NCBI GenBank assembly: GCA_963731035.1
Contig: CAVSUY010000013.1
Coordinates: forward strand, 142,778-206,777
Length of the DNA: 64,000 nucleotides
Reading direction: 5' to 3'
DNA from: JAANXG01 sp963731035
GTDB taxonomy: Bacteria; Pseudomonadota; Gammaproteobacteria; Arenicellales; JAANXG01
Position 1 is the first letter of the stretch; each line of letters opens with the position of its first letter. Both the position numbers and the translations under genes were made by a program. Of this stretch, positions 36,564 through 44,622 are shown in pieces. Under the pieces are notes generated by a model, which saw nothing but the letters and a program-made list of their open reading frames with translations, searched no databases and had not been told where the DNA came from.

Positions 36564-37232
36564 ATGTGCGGCCGCTACAACGTCACGCCTAACTCCGAGG
36601 CCTTCCTGGAGGCGTTCGAGATCATGGAAGGTCTCGAAACGCTTTCCGAGCAGCCGCGCTACAACGTCGCCCCCGGCGGCGATCCGGTGCCCGCCGTGCG
36701 ACAGACCGAGCGCGGCCGCCAGCTGTGCCGCCTCCGATGGCCCCTGATCCCGCACTGGGCGCGGGACGGCAAAATCAAGTTCTCCACCGTCAACGCCAAG
36801 GGAGAAACCCTGAAGGACAAGCCGAGCTTCCGAAATGCCTGGCAGAAGGGCCGCCGCTGCCTCATACCTGCCAACGGCTACTACGAATGGAAGAAGGACG
36901 GTGAGCGCAAACAGCCCTACCACGTCCAGATACCCGACGGCTCGCTGTTCGCTTTCGGCGGCCTGTGGGAGCGGTGTCACACCAACAGTGGCAACGTGAT
37001 CGAGTCCTGCACCATCATTACCACGCCGCCAACGTCCGCCCTGGAGCCGCTGCATTTCCGCATGCCGCTGATCATCCCGCGCCACAGCTACGAGCGATGG
37101 CTGGGAGGCGACGACCCCGGTGACTGCATCAAGCCGTACGACGAGGGCGAGCTCGAGTTCTACCCGGTCAGCACCTTCGTCAACAGCCCCCGCAACGACG
37201 AACCCCGCTGCCTGCAGCCGGTCCGCCGGTAG
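36564..37232 (+). CDS. SRAP domain protein (HMCES/YedK family)
   Basis: A 222-residue SRAP protein that forms a thiazolidine DNA-protein crosslink with abasic sites in single-stranded DNA. The catalytic cysteine is residue 2 (MCGRYN), which only works after removal of Met1. Other conserved pieces: RYNVAPG near residue 32, RCLIPANGYYEWKK with the active glutamate near residue 111, and LHFRMPLII with the histidine near residue 160. Complete and about average in length. It lies alone between the dynamin gene and a REP-like pair. Confidence 0.94.
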   Translation: MCGRYNVTPNSEAFLEAFEIMEGLETLSEQPRYNVAPGGDPVPAVRQTERGRQLCRLRWPLIPHWARDGKIKFSTVNAKGETLKDKPSFRNAWQKGRRCLIPANGYYEWKKDGERKQPYHVQIPDGSLFAFGGLWERCHTNSGNVIESCTIITTPPTSALEPLHFRMPLIIPRHSYERWLGGDDPGDCIKPYDEGELEFYPVSTFVNSPRNDEPRCLQPVRR

Positions 37233-37254
37233 CGGCCGCGATGTGGAGCCACGA

Positions 37255-37322
37255 ATTGTAGGAGCGGCTTCAGCCGCGATATCCATGGGCAGACGATCGC
37301 GGCTGAAGCCGCTCCTACAATC
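37255..37322. repeat. REP-like inverted pair
   Basis: TTGTAGGAGCGGCTTCAGCC at the left is repeated inverted on the right, joined by a short spacer, so the unit forms a long hairpin. The same motif recurs at 40446, 47003 and 50797. It lies between the convergent SRAP and AmpG-like genes and could serve as a bidirectional terminator. REP elements of this sequence are common in gammaproteobacteria. Confidence 0.88.
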
Positions 37323-37354
37323 CGTAGGTTCAACGCTCGGTGAAGAGCCCGTAG

Positions 37355-38917
37355 CTACGAGCCGTCAGGCTGGTCGACGTGCAGCCACCGGTTGGCGAGC
37401 AACACCAACAGGATCACCGGCACGCCCATCAGCGCCGTCAACATGAAGAAATTCGGATAGCCGATAGTATCCACCATGCTGCCGGAGTAGCCACCCAGCA
37501 CCTTGGGTATCAGGGTCATCAGGGAACTGAAGACCGCGTATTGCATCGCCGTGAAGGACACGTTGGTCAGGCTGGACAGGAACGCGACGAAGCCGGCACT
37601 GGCCAACCCGGCACTGAGGTTATCCGCGGCAACCACCAGGTAGAGCATCGGCAAGTTGTAGCCGACCTGCGCCAGCCCCATGAACAACAGGTTGGTCGCC
37701 GCCGCCAGAACAGCCCCCAGAAGCAGGATACGGTAGACACCGTAGCGGACCGACATCACGCCACCAAGAAACCCGCCGGCGATGGTCATGAACAACCCGA
37801 ATGTCTTCACCGCCGTGGCAATCTCGAACTTGCTGTAACCGAGGTCCTGGTAGAAAACGTTGGAGATCACGCCGAGCACGATATCCGATATGCGATACAG
37901 CCCGATAATAGCCAGTAGAAGCAGGCCGACACGCGCGCCGTAACGGCGGAAGAAGTCGACTATCGGCTCAATGTAGGTTTCCTCGACCATGGAGGGGTTC
38001 ACGAGCCGCAGATAGACCAGCGCCATAGCCACGATGGCGCCGACCCCCACACCGGCGGTCAGGCGGCTGGCTTCCACCATCAGCGAAGCCAGCCAATGAT
38101 TGGCGGCGACGTCCTCCAGACTGTCCCTAAGCGCGCCCGCTTCGGGAGCACTATAGACATAGGTGAGCACCAGGCCCGTCACGGCCAGCAGGAACAGCAG
38201 TAGAAAGCGGGCGTATTCTCCGGCGCTGCGCTGCGGATAACGGTCCTCGCCCCGCGCCGGCTCGGCGATCACCAAGGTAGTCACCACGCCCACCAGCATG
38301 GCGGCCGCCATCAAGCCGTAGCTCCAGTGCCAGGCCGTATACAGGTAGTGGTCCCGGCTCGACCCGAGGGCAGCCGCCAGGAACAAGGCGCCGGCCCCGG
38401 AGACCAGCATGCCGACCCGGTAGCCGGCAATATAGGTCGCGGCCATCATCGCCTGCAGCTCCTGGCCTGTCGACTCGATGCGATAAGCGTCGATGACGAT
38501 ATCCTGGGTGGCGGCCGAAAATCCCAGCATCACGGCAGCGAGGGCAATCAAGGTCAGAGCGCGATGACCGCCCGCCGGATCGATGGACGCGATCCACAGG
38601 ATCGCGGCAATCACAGCGCACTGGGCGGTCAATAGCCAGGCACGGCGCCGGCCCAAGCGCCGCGTCAGCCACGGCAGGGGCAGACGATCGACCAGCGGCG
38701 CCCATACGAACTTGAAGGAGTAGCCCAGCGCCGCCCAACTGAAGAATGTGACCTCGGAACGATCCACGCCGGCCTCCCGCAGCCACAGGGAGAGGGACGA
38801 GAAGATCATCAGCAGCGGCAGACCGGCGGAGAACCCCAGGAACAACATGGTCACCACCCGCGGGTGGGTGAACGCCGCGATGGAATCCCGCCATCCCCGA
38901 TTCACCTCGGTGGCCAT
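37355..38917 (-). CDS. ampG: AmpG-like muropeptide MFS transporter
   Basis: A 520-residue major facilitator protein with about 12-14 membrane helices. The N terminus matches AmpG: VVTMLFLGFSAGLPLLMIFS, then LREAGVDRSEVTFFSWAALG and KFVWAPLVDRLPLPWLTRRL. AmpG brings anhydromuropeptides from the periplasm into the cytoplasm for recycling and influences ampC induction. Its ATG follows the xthA stop with no gap, so they may be co-transcribed. The symbol is assigned from the N-terminal motifs; related transporters of this family can have other substrates. Confidence 0.85.
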   Translation of the reverse strand: MATEVNRGWRDSIAAFTHPRVVTMLFLGFSAGLPLLMIFSSLSLWLREAGVDRSEVTFFSWAALGYSFKFVWAPLVDRLPLPWLTRRLGRRRAWLLTAQCAVIAAILWIASIDPAGGHRALTLIALAAVMLGFSAATQDIVIDAYRIESTGQELQAMMAATYIAGYRVGMLVSGAGALFLAAALGSSRDHYLYTAWHWSYGLMAAAMLVGVVTTLVIAEPARGEDRYPQRSAGEYARFLLLFLLAVTGLVLTYVYSAPEAGALRDSLEDVAANHWLASLMVEASRLTAGVGVGAIVAMALVYLRLVNPSMVEETYIEPIVDFFRRYGARVGLLLLAIIGLYRISDIVLGVISNVFYQDLGYSKFEIATAVKTFGLFMTIAGGFLGGVMSVRYGVYRILLLGAVLAAATNLLFMGLAQVGYNLPMLYLVVAADNLSAGLASAGFVAFLSSLTNVSFTAMQYAVFSSLMTLIPKVLGGYSGSMVDTIGYPNFFMLTALMGVPVILLVLLANRWLHVDQPDGS

Positions 38918-39706
38918 TCAGCCGTTCCCCAGAAAAGAGATGTCGTAGTCCATGGTAAGCGGGGCGTGATCGGAGAACTTCTCGTCAGTGTAGATCTCCG
39001 CGCCTTCGATCCGGCCGGCGAGCGCCGGCGTGACTACCTGGTAGTCCAGCCGCCACCCCACGTTCTTCTCCCAGGCCCGTCCGCGGTTCGACCACCAGGT
39101 GTACCGTTCGGCTTCGTCGCAGACCACGCGGAAGGCGTCCACAAAGCCGCAGTCATCGTACAGCCAGTCCAACCAGGCCCGCTCCTCGGGCAGGAACCCG
39201 GAGTTCTTCTGGTTGGAACGCCAGTTCTTCAGATCGATGGGCTTGTGGGCGATGTTCCAGTCGGCGCAGATCACATACTCACGCCGCTTGCGCCGGTAGG
39301 AGCGCAGCAGCGGCTTGAGCCGCTCCATGAATTCCAGCTTGAACGCCAGGCGCTCCTCTCCGCTGGTGCCGGAGGGCATGTAGAAGGATGCGATGCTGAG
39401 CTTGCCCAGGTCGATCTGAAGATAGCGTCCTTCCCGGTCTATGTCCGGCCAACCCAGGCCCTTCACAACCTTGCCCGGCTCGATCCGGGTGTAGACGGCC
39501 ACGCCGCTGTAGCCTTTTTTCTCCGCGTCGAAGAAGTAGCTGCGATAGCCCTGGGGGAAAAACAACGGATCGTCCCGTATCTGCTCGAACCGGGCCCTGG
39601 TTTCCTGAATGCACAGCACGTCGGCATCCTGGTGCGCGAACCAGTCGAAGAAACTCTTTCGCGCCGCCGAGCGTATCCCGTTGGCGTTGAATGTAATAAT
39701 ACGCAT
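38918..39706 (-). CDS. xthA: exodeoxyribonuclease III family endonuclease (in the crc position)
   Basis: A 262-residue AP-endonuclease/exonuclease III. Seen: MRIITFNANGIRSAARKS, the metal-site glutamate in LCIQETRA near residue 35, VICADWNIAH with Asp/Asn near 155, and the C-terminal FSDHAPLTMDY. In Pseudomonas the gene next to pyrE is crc, a non-nuclease relative; here the metal and catalytic residues are kept, so it should be a working repair enzyme acting on abasic sites. The ATG at 39706 is preferred to an in-frame start at 39757. It is divergent from pyrE with 67 bases between. Confidence 0.93.
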   Translation of the reverse strand: MRIITFNANGIRSAARKSFFDWFAHQDADVLCIQETRARFEQIRDDPLFFPQGYRSYFFDAEKKGYSGVAVYTRIEPGKVVKGLGWPDIDREGRYLQIDLGKLSIASFYMPSGTSGEERLAFKLEFMERLKPLLRSYRRKRREYVICADWNIAHKPIDLKNWRSNQKNSGFLPEERAWLDWLYDDCGFVDAFRVVCDEAERYTWWSNRGRAWEKNVGWRLDYQVVTPALAGRIEGAEIYTDEKFSDHAPLTMDYDISFLGNG

Positions 39707-39773
39707 CGGTTGTGTTACAAAACTCGAAGTCGCCGGCGCCACGAGGCAAACCGGCATCCATGAAAGGCTACCA

Positions 39774-40421
39774 GTGAAAGATTACCAGAAAGAATTCGTG
39801 AGCTTCGCCCTGGAGGCTGAGGTCCTCAGCTTCGGCGAGTTTACACTCAAGTCCGGAAGACTCAGTCCTTACTTCTTCAATACCGGCTTGTTCAACAGCG
39901 GTGAACGCCTCCGCCGGCTGGGCGAATTCTATGCCGACGCCATTACCGACAGCGGCCAGCCGTTCGACATGCTGTTCGGTCCCGCCTACAAGGGCATCCC
40001 GCTGGTCAGTTCCACGGCCGTCGCACTGGCCGCGCGGCACGGCCGCGACACCCCATTCGCCTTCAACCGCAAGGAGATCAAGGATCACGGCGAGGGCGGC
40101 AACATCATCGGCGCGCCGCTGGCCGGGGGCGTCGCCATCGTGGACGACGTGATCTCGGCCGGCACCTCGGTCGCCGAGTCGGTCGCACTCATCCGCGAGG
40201 CCGGCGCCACGCCGGCAGCGGTGTTCATCTCCCTGGACCGCCAGGAACGGGGCCGCAACGGCCCCGCCTCGGCGGCCAGCGAGGTTCGGAAACGCCACGG
40301 CATTCCGGTCTACGCCATCGCCACGCTGGATACACTGGTGGAGTACCTGAAGCACGACACGGCTCATCACCGGCACCTCGACGCCGTGAAAGCCTATCGG
40401 GCGCGCTACGGTGCGGAATGA
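39774..40421 (+). CDS. pyrE: orotate phosphoribosyltransferase
   Basis: A 215-residue enzyme converting orotate plus PRPP to OMP in pyrimidine synthesis. Landmarks: FGEFTLKSGRLSPYFFNTGL near residue 21, LFGPAYKGIPLVSSTAVALA, AFNRKEIKDHGEGGNIIG and the PRPP loop VAIVDDVISAGTSVAES near residue 121. GTG at 39774 gives the family start; the longer frame overlaps xthA. A REP-like hairpin follows 25 bases after the stop and may terminate or stabilise the transcript. Confidence 0.97.
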   Translation: MKDYQKEFVSFALEAEVLSFGEFTLKSGRLSPYFFNTGLFNSGERLRRLGEFYADAITDSGQPFDMLFGPAYKGIPLVSSTAVALAARHGRDTPFAFNRKEIKDHGEGGNIIGAPLAGGVAIVDDVISAGTSVAESVALIREAGATPAAVFISLDRQERGRNGPASAASEVRKRHGIPVYAIATLDTLVEYLKHDTAHHRHLDAVKAYRARYGAE

Positions 40422-40445
40422 TTTGTCGCAAGGTGTCGCTACGAA

Positions 40446-40508
40446 TCGTAGGAGCGGCTTCAGCCGCGATCGCCGTGCGACTGATCGCGGCTGAAGCCGC
40501 TCCTACAA
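40446..40508. repeat. REP-like inverted pair after pyrE
   Basis: GTAGGAGCGGCTTCAGCCGC and its inverted copy, same family as at 37255. It follows pyrE and would form a long stem. Confidence 0.88.
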
Positions 40509-40527
40509 TCCGAGGTTTCACGCTATT

Positions 40528-40542
40528 GACCCTGACAGGGTC
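40528..40542. repeat. 15-base inverted repeat upstream of the NDUFA9-like gene
   Basis: GACCCTGACAGGGTC reads the same on both strands apart from the central base. It lies 35 bases before the start of the next gene and 106 after pyrE. It could be an operator half-site pair or a small stem; there is no T-run. Confidence 0.5.
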
Positions 40543-40576
40543 GCCCGGGGATTGATTCTTCGATTAGAATGAAACC

Positions 40577-41545
40577 ATGAAGAAACAGCTGAAGATCTGC
40601 ATCCTCGGGGGCACCGGGTTCGTCGGCCACCACATCACCGCCGAGCTGGTGGACCTCGGGCACCGGGTAACCATCCTCACCCGCCGCCGGCAACGCCACC
40701 GCGACGTCCTGGTCTGGCCGACGGTGTCGCTGCGTGAGGGTGACATCTACGACTCGGATTTCCTGGTTCGGCAGTTCCGGGGAATGGACGTCGTCATCAA
40801 CCTGGTGGGCATCCTCAACGAGCGTGGCCACCGAGGCAAGGGCTTCGAGCGCGCTCATGTCGAGCTGGTGGAGTTGATATCCAAGGCGGTTCAGACGACC
40901 GGCGTGCGGCGCCTCTTGCACATGAGTGCCCTCAATGCCTCCAAGGACGCGCCCAGCCACAACCTGCGGACCAAGGCCCGCGGCGAGGACCTCGCCCACA
41001 TGATACCGGGATGCGCCGTCACCAGCTTCCGGCCTTCCGTGATCTTCGGCGAGCACGACACCTTCACGACCCGTTTTGCCAAGCTGCTGGCGTCGATTCC
41101 GTGGATATTCCCGCTGGCCAAACCGGACGCGCGGTTGCAGCCGATCCATATCGACGACGTCGCACGATGCTTCGTTCTTTCAATCGGGCAACACGAGACC
41201 TTCGGCCGGAGCTACAACCTGGGTGGACCCAAGGTCTACACGCTGTACGACATCGTCGAATACATTAACGTGGTCATCGGACTGGACCGCCGGATTCTGC
41301 GCCTGCGGGACTGGCAGGCACGGATCCAGGCATCACTCCTGGAGTGGGCGCCGGGAAAGCCCTTCAGCGTCGACAACCTGCGCTCGCTGGAAGTGGACAG
41401 CATCTGCCATACCCCCTGTCCCCTGCCTTTCGGTATCGAGCCGACACCCATGGAGACGGTAGTCCCGGTTTACCTGAGTGCGGGCAGCGACAGCCTGACT
41501 CGAATCCGCTACCAGCCTTCCGTCCCGGTCAACCGCGCGGATTGA
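40577..41545 (+). CDS. NAD(P)-binding epimerase-like protein, NDUFA9 type
   Basis: A 322-residue atypical short-chain dehydrogenase/epimerase. The NAD(P) site is ICILGGTGFVGHHITAEL at the N terminus; then VVINLVGILNERGHRGKGFE, FRPSVIFGEHDTF and LQPIHIDDVARCF. These match bacterial relatives of the complex I accessory subunit NDUFA9. The usual YxxxK catalytic pair is not evident, so it may bind a nucleotide without being a dehydrogenase. Its 3' end overlaps the convergent GNAT gene by 17 bases. Confidence 0.88.
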   Translation: MKKQLKICILGGTGFVGHHITAELVDLGHRVTILTRRRQRHRDVLVWPTVSLREGDIYDSDFLVRQFRGMDVVINLVGILNERGHRGKGFERAHVELVELISKAVQTTGVRRLLHMSALNASKDAPSHNLRTKARGEDLAHMIPGCAVTSFRPSVIFGEHDTFTTRFAKLLASIPWIFPLAKPDARLQPIHIDDVARCFVLSIGQHETFGRSYNLGGPKVYTLYDIVEYINVVIGLDRRILRLRDWQARIQASLLEWAPGKPFSVDNLRSLEVDSICHTPCPLPFGIEPTPMETVVPVYLSAGSDSLTRIRYQPSVPVNRAD

Positions 41546-41981
41546 GCTCGTAGGTGATCCAGTCGGTGCGCAGCGCCACCCGGTCGTACACGGCACGCGC
41601 CCGGTAGTTGTTGTCGCGGGTGATCCAGCGAACCACCGGCCAGCCCTGATCGCGCGCCCGGGTCGACAGTTCCTCGAACAGCCGGTCGACGATGCCCCGG
41701 CCGCGCGCGGAAGGCTCGACAAAAAGGTCGTCCAGGAAACCCGCGATCGCGCCCCTCGCCGGCGAGAACATCGGCCGGAAATGCATGAGCCCAACTGCCG
41801 GCCCGTGGTCCTCGCTGGCCAGAATGCAGTGGAACTCCTTGTGCGGATCGAATATCCAGCCCCATACCGCTGCCAGGATCTCATCGTTCATCGGCACCTG
41901 GTAGAACTGTGCATAGCCGCGGTAGAGGTGCTCCCAGTCGCCGCGATCAGACTCCCTGGGGTCTTGTATCGTTATGGTCAT
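41529..41981 (-). CDS. GNAT family acetyltransferase
   Basis: A 150-residue GCN5-related N-acetyltransferase. The acetyl-CoA binding signature is LDDLFVEPSARGRGIVDRLF near residue 85, followed by ITRDNNYRARAVYDRVA typical of motif B. The N-terminal part contains HLYRGYAQFYQVPMND. The substrate cannot be predicted. It has a strong ribosome site (GGAGGA). The start overlaps the upstream peptidase stop by four bases, so the two are translated together. Confidence 0.93.
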   Translation of the reverse strand: MTITIQDPRESDRGDWEHLYRGYAQFYQVPMNDEILAAVWGWIFDPHKEFHCILASEDHGPAVGLMHFRPMFSPARGAIAGFLDDLFVEPSARGRGIVDRLFEELSTRARDQGWPVVRWITRDNNYRARAVYDRVALRTDWITYELNPRG

Positions 41982-43126
41982 AAATCCTCCTTATAGCGAC
42001 GGTCGTCGGTAGTGGACGACGGTGCGCCAGCCGACAGTTTATCGAGAAACGCTTCGCGCTGCGCCTTGGGCTCGCGGCTCAGTCTGACGGCATCCTCGTA
42101 GAACTTTCGCAAGTCGCCACCGTCGCGCGCCAGCAGCGCCTGAAACGCGGGCACCCGCGCGTGGTAGGCGGCGATGACCGCGAAATGGGCGTTGTTCAGG
42201 TTTTTCGAGAACCAATGGCCGTAGCCGTGATAGCCGGGCCAGGCGCTGATCATCTTCCGGTACCGGTCCTTCAGCGCGGCGATGATCTCGGCCTTGCGAG
42301 CGAGCTTCCAGTTCCTATCATAGTCGGACCGGTAGACTTCGCCGAGTCGGCGACGATATTCGAGAATGGTCTCGACCACCTCGTGGTTCCTGCGCCGACT
42401 CACGCGGTAGGCCTCGATCTCCCCGGGCCGGCCCTGGTGGTTCAGCCAACGCTCCACGCCTTCCATCTCCACCGTCACCGCGAACGACTCGTTGAACACG
42501 CTGTCCCCCTTGGCGTATGCCACCTGGTGCGCCAGTTCATGAAAGATCAGGCCCGCCAGATCCGGATCGGGGTAGTTCAGCACCGTGCTGAGAACCGGGT
42601 CGTCGAACCAGCCCAGGGTCGAATACGCGGGCACGCCCGCAACGTAGGTCTCCAACCCCTGCTCCTGCAGCGACCTGGCGTACTTCTCGGCGTCCTCCTT
42701 CTTGAAATAGCCGCGATACACCACGCAGCCCACGATCGGGAAACACCATTTGTGAGGCTCTATGGACAGTTCCGGCGCGGCGAACACGTTCCATAAGACG
42801 TAGTCACGATCCAGGGCGGCGTAACTCTTGTAGCTGTCGTTGTCCGGCAGGTCCAGAGACTCGCTCGCGAAGCGGCGCATGGACTTGACCCGCTCCAGCC
42901 TCTCGCGTACCGCCGGCGTTGCCTTGTCATCTTTCAGCAGCTTGTCTATGTCCCGCGCCCGACACATCAGGTCCAACTGGCCTCTGGCGGACTGGTAGTA
43001 GTAGCCCACAGTGCTGCAACCAAAAAGAGCGCCCAGCAGGAGGGTGATCGTCCAAAGACGAAAATATCGCAAGCCGGCTTGTAGTGTTGTTTCGCCCACG
43101 GTTATGGTTGCATCTTCAAAGAGCAT
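41978..43126 (-). CDS. predicted zinc aminopeptidase, lipoprotein (COG4324-like)
   Basis: A protein of up to 382 residues with a metallopeptidase motif HELAHQVAY near residue 196 and a downstream ESFAVTVEMEGVERW holding the likely third zinc ligand. The start is uncertain. From ATG 43126 the lipobox cysteine (LFGCS) would be residue 37; from a TTG at 43072 the sequence RYFRLWTITLLLGALFGC is a textbook lipoprotein signal. The latter also opens room for promoters, because the ATG lies only five bases from the divergent cca start. Matches the family annotated as predicted aminopeptidase; activity is not proven. Confidence 0.82.
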   Translation of the reverse strand: MLFEDATITVGETTLQAGLRYFRLWTITLLLGALFGCSTVGYYYQSARGQLDLMCRARDIDKLLKDDKATPAVRERLERVKSMRRFASESLDLPDNDSYKSYAALDRDYVLWNVFAAPELSIEPHKWCFPIVGCVVYRGYFKKEDAEKYARSLQEQGLETYVAGVPAYSTLGWFDDPVLSTVLNYPDPDLAGLIFHELAHQVAYAKGDSVFNESFAVTVEMEGVERWLNHQGRPGEIEAYRVSRRRNHEVVETILEYRRRLGEVYRSDYDRNWKLARKAEIIAALKDRYRKMISAWPGYHGYGHWFSKNLNNAHFAVIAAYHARVPAFQALLARDGGDLRKFYEDAVRLSREPKAQREAFLDKLSAGAPSSTTDDRRYKEDL

Positions 43127-43131
43127 AAATT

Positions 43132-44388
43132 ATGAACAATCAAACGGAGAACGAACTGGAAGTGTACCTTGTGGGCGGCGCGGTGCGCGACGAGCTGCTC
43201 GGCCGTGAGATCAAGGATCGCGACTGGGTGGTGGTGGGTGCTACGCCGGAGGACATGACCCGACGGGGCTACAAACCGGTGGGACAGGATTTCCCCGTGT
43301 TTCTGCACCCGGAGACCCGCGAGGAGTACGCCCTGGCGCGCAAGGAGCGTAAGACCGCGCCGGGTTACAAGGGCTTTGCGTTCGAGTTCTCTCCGAAGGT
43401 GACTCTCAAGGAAGACCTGATGCGCCGCGACCTCACCATCAACGCCATGGCCCGCGACAGCAACGGCCGCCTCATCGACTACTTCAACGGCCGCCGGGAC
43501 CTCGACGCGGGGATTCTGCGCCACGTATCCCCGGCGTTTGTGGAAGACCCGGTTCGCCTGCTGCGCATCGCGCGCTTCCGGGCCCGGTACGGCTACGAGA
43601 TCGCCCCCGAGACCCGCGAGCTGCTGACGCAGATGGTGAAACGCGGTGAGGTCGACGCCCTGGTGGCCGAGCGGGTATGGCAGGAGCTGGACGGGGCGCT
43701 TGTGGAGCCGTCTCCGGCGCTTTTCGTCGAGACTCTTCGCGAGTGCGGTGCACTCGCCAGGATCTTTCCCGAGATCGACGCCCTGTTCGGCGTCCCGCAG
43801 CGCAAGGACTACCACCCCGAGATCGACGCCGGCGTGCACACCATGATGGCGTTCACCCAGGCGAGGGGAATGACTGACGACCCGGTGGTGTTGTTCGCGG
43901 TGCTGGTGCACGACCTGGGCAAGGCGCTGACACCCGAAGCGGAGTGGCCGCGCCACTACCGGCACGAAATTCTGGGGCTGGACCCCATAGACCGGCTGTG
44001 CAGCCGCTGCCGGGCGCCGGCGCGTTACCGCGACTTCGCGCGCCAGGTGTGCCGATATCACCTGCAGATGCATCGCTTGAACACCCTCAAACCCGGCACC
44101 ATCGTCAAGCTGATCGAGGCCCTGGGCGGCTTCAGGGACGCCCGCCGCATCGACCAGTTCATCATCGCCTGCCGGGCCGACGCAGTGGGTCGCAAGGGCA
44201 AGGAGGACTCGCCTTACCCGCAGGCAGAGTTGCTCAAGCAATGCTTCGAAGCCGCGGCCGGTGTCTCCGGTCGTGAAATCGCTGGACGTGCGTCGAACGG
44301 GAAGGAGATCGGCGAAGCTCTGTTCCGGGAACGCTGCACGATGGTGCAGGCGGCCCTGGAAGCGAACCGGTCACCTGATCGCGGATGA
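43132..44388 (+). CDS. cca: CCA-adding tRNA nucleotidyltransferase with HD domain
   Basis: A 418-residue class II nucleotidyltransferase that builds or repairs the 3' CCA of tRNAs. Motifs: VYLVGGAVRDELLGREIKDRD with the metal aspartates, a RRDLTINAMARD flexible-loop segment near residue 102, and RLLRIARFRARYGYE. The C-terminal HD domain is visible (HTMMAFTQARG, VLVHDLGKALTP), as in E. coli, where it gives phosphatase and phosphodiesterase activity. A GTG at 43162 (VYLVGG) is an alternative start that matches the E. coli N terminus better. Its TGA is the first bases of a repeat copy. Confidence 0.95.
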   Translation: MNNQTENELEVYLVGGAVRDELLGREIKDRDWVVVGATPEDMTRRGYKPVGQDFPVFLHPETREEYALARKERKTAPGYKGFAFEFSPKVTLKEDLMRRDLTINAMARDSNGRLIDYFNGRRDLDAGILRHVSPAFVEDPVRLLRIARFRARYGYEIAPETRELLTQMVKRGEVDALVAERVWQELDGALVEPSPALFVETLRECGALARIFPEIDALFGVPQRKDYHPEIDAGVHTMMAFTQARGMTDDPVVLFAVLVHDLGKALTPEAEWPRHYRHEILGLDPIDRLCSRCRAPARYRDFARQVCRYHLQMHRLNTLKPGTIVKLIEALGGFRDARRIDQFIIACRADAVGRKGKEDSPYPQAELLKQCFEAAAGVSGREIAGRASNGKEIGEALFRERCTMVQAALEANRSPDRG

Positions 44389-44449
44389 CAGCAATAGCTC
44401 CCGGCGATTTGCTGCACTTCCTCCGTCCAGGGAGGTCGAAGCCGCTCCT
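44386..44449. repeat. repeat family B, copy 1
   Basis: About 64 bases starting TGACAGC and holding CTGCACTTCCTCCGTCCA then GGAGGTCGAAGCCGCTCCT. The same sequence with a few changes is at 50745. It contains the hairpin CCTCCGTCC..GGAGG. The cca stop TGA overlaps its left end. Its right end runs into the REP-like core GAAGCCGCTCCT. Confidence 0.7.
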
Positions 44450-44518
44450 GCCACAGGGATAGAAGGCTTACAACCAAAGTCCATGTCCAACGATCTCCGC
44501 GTCGGGCGGGCACGGTGC

Positions 44519-44622
44519 TTCCAGCAGGCTGTTGAAAAACAGCCTGCGTAGCCGAGTGCGGACAGGCGCCGCGCCCGGCGCGTTGAAAAAGGCCAGGATG
44601 GCGTTTTTCGTGCATCCTGCTA
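44519..44622. repeat. hairpin-bearing repeat between cca and midA
   Basis: Two stems are visible: GCAGGCTGTT-GAAA-AACAGCCTGC at 44524-44547 and an imperfect one around GGATGGCGTTTTTCGTGCATCC near 44598-44617. On either strand a T- or A-run lies close to a stem, so it may act as a bidirectional terminator for the convergent cca and midA. The midA stop codon (TAG on the reverse strand, 44620-44622) overlaps its right edge. Confidence 0.55.
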
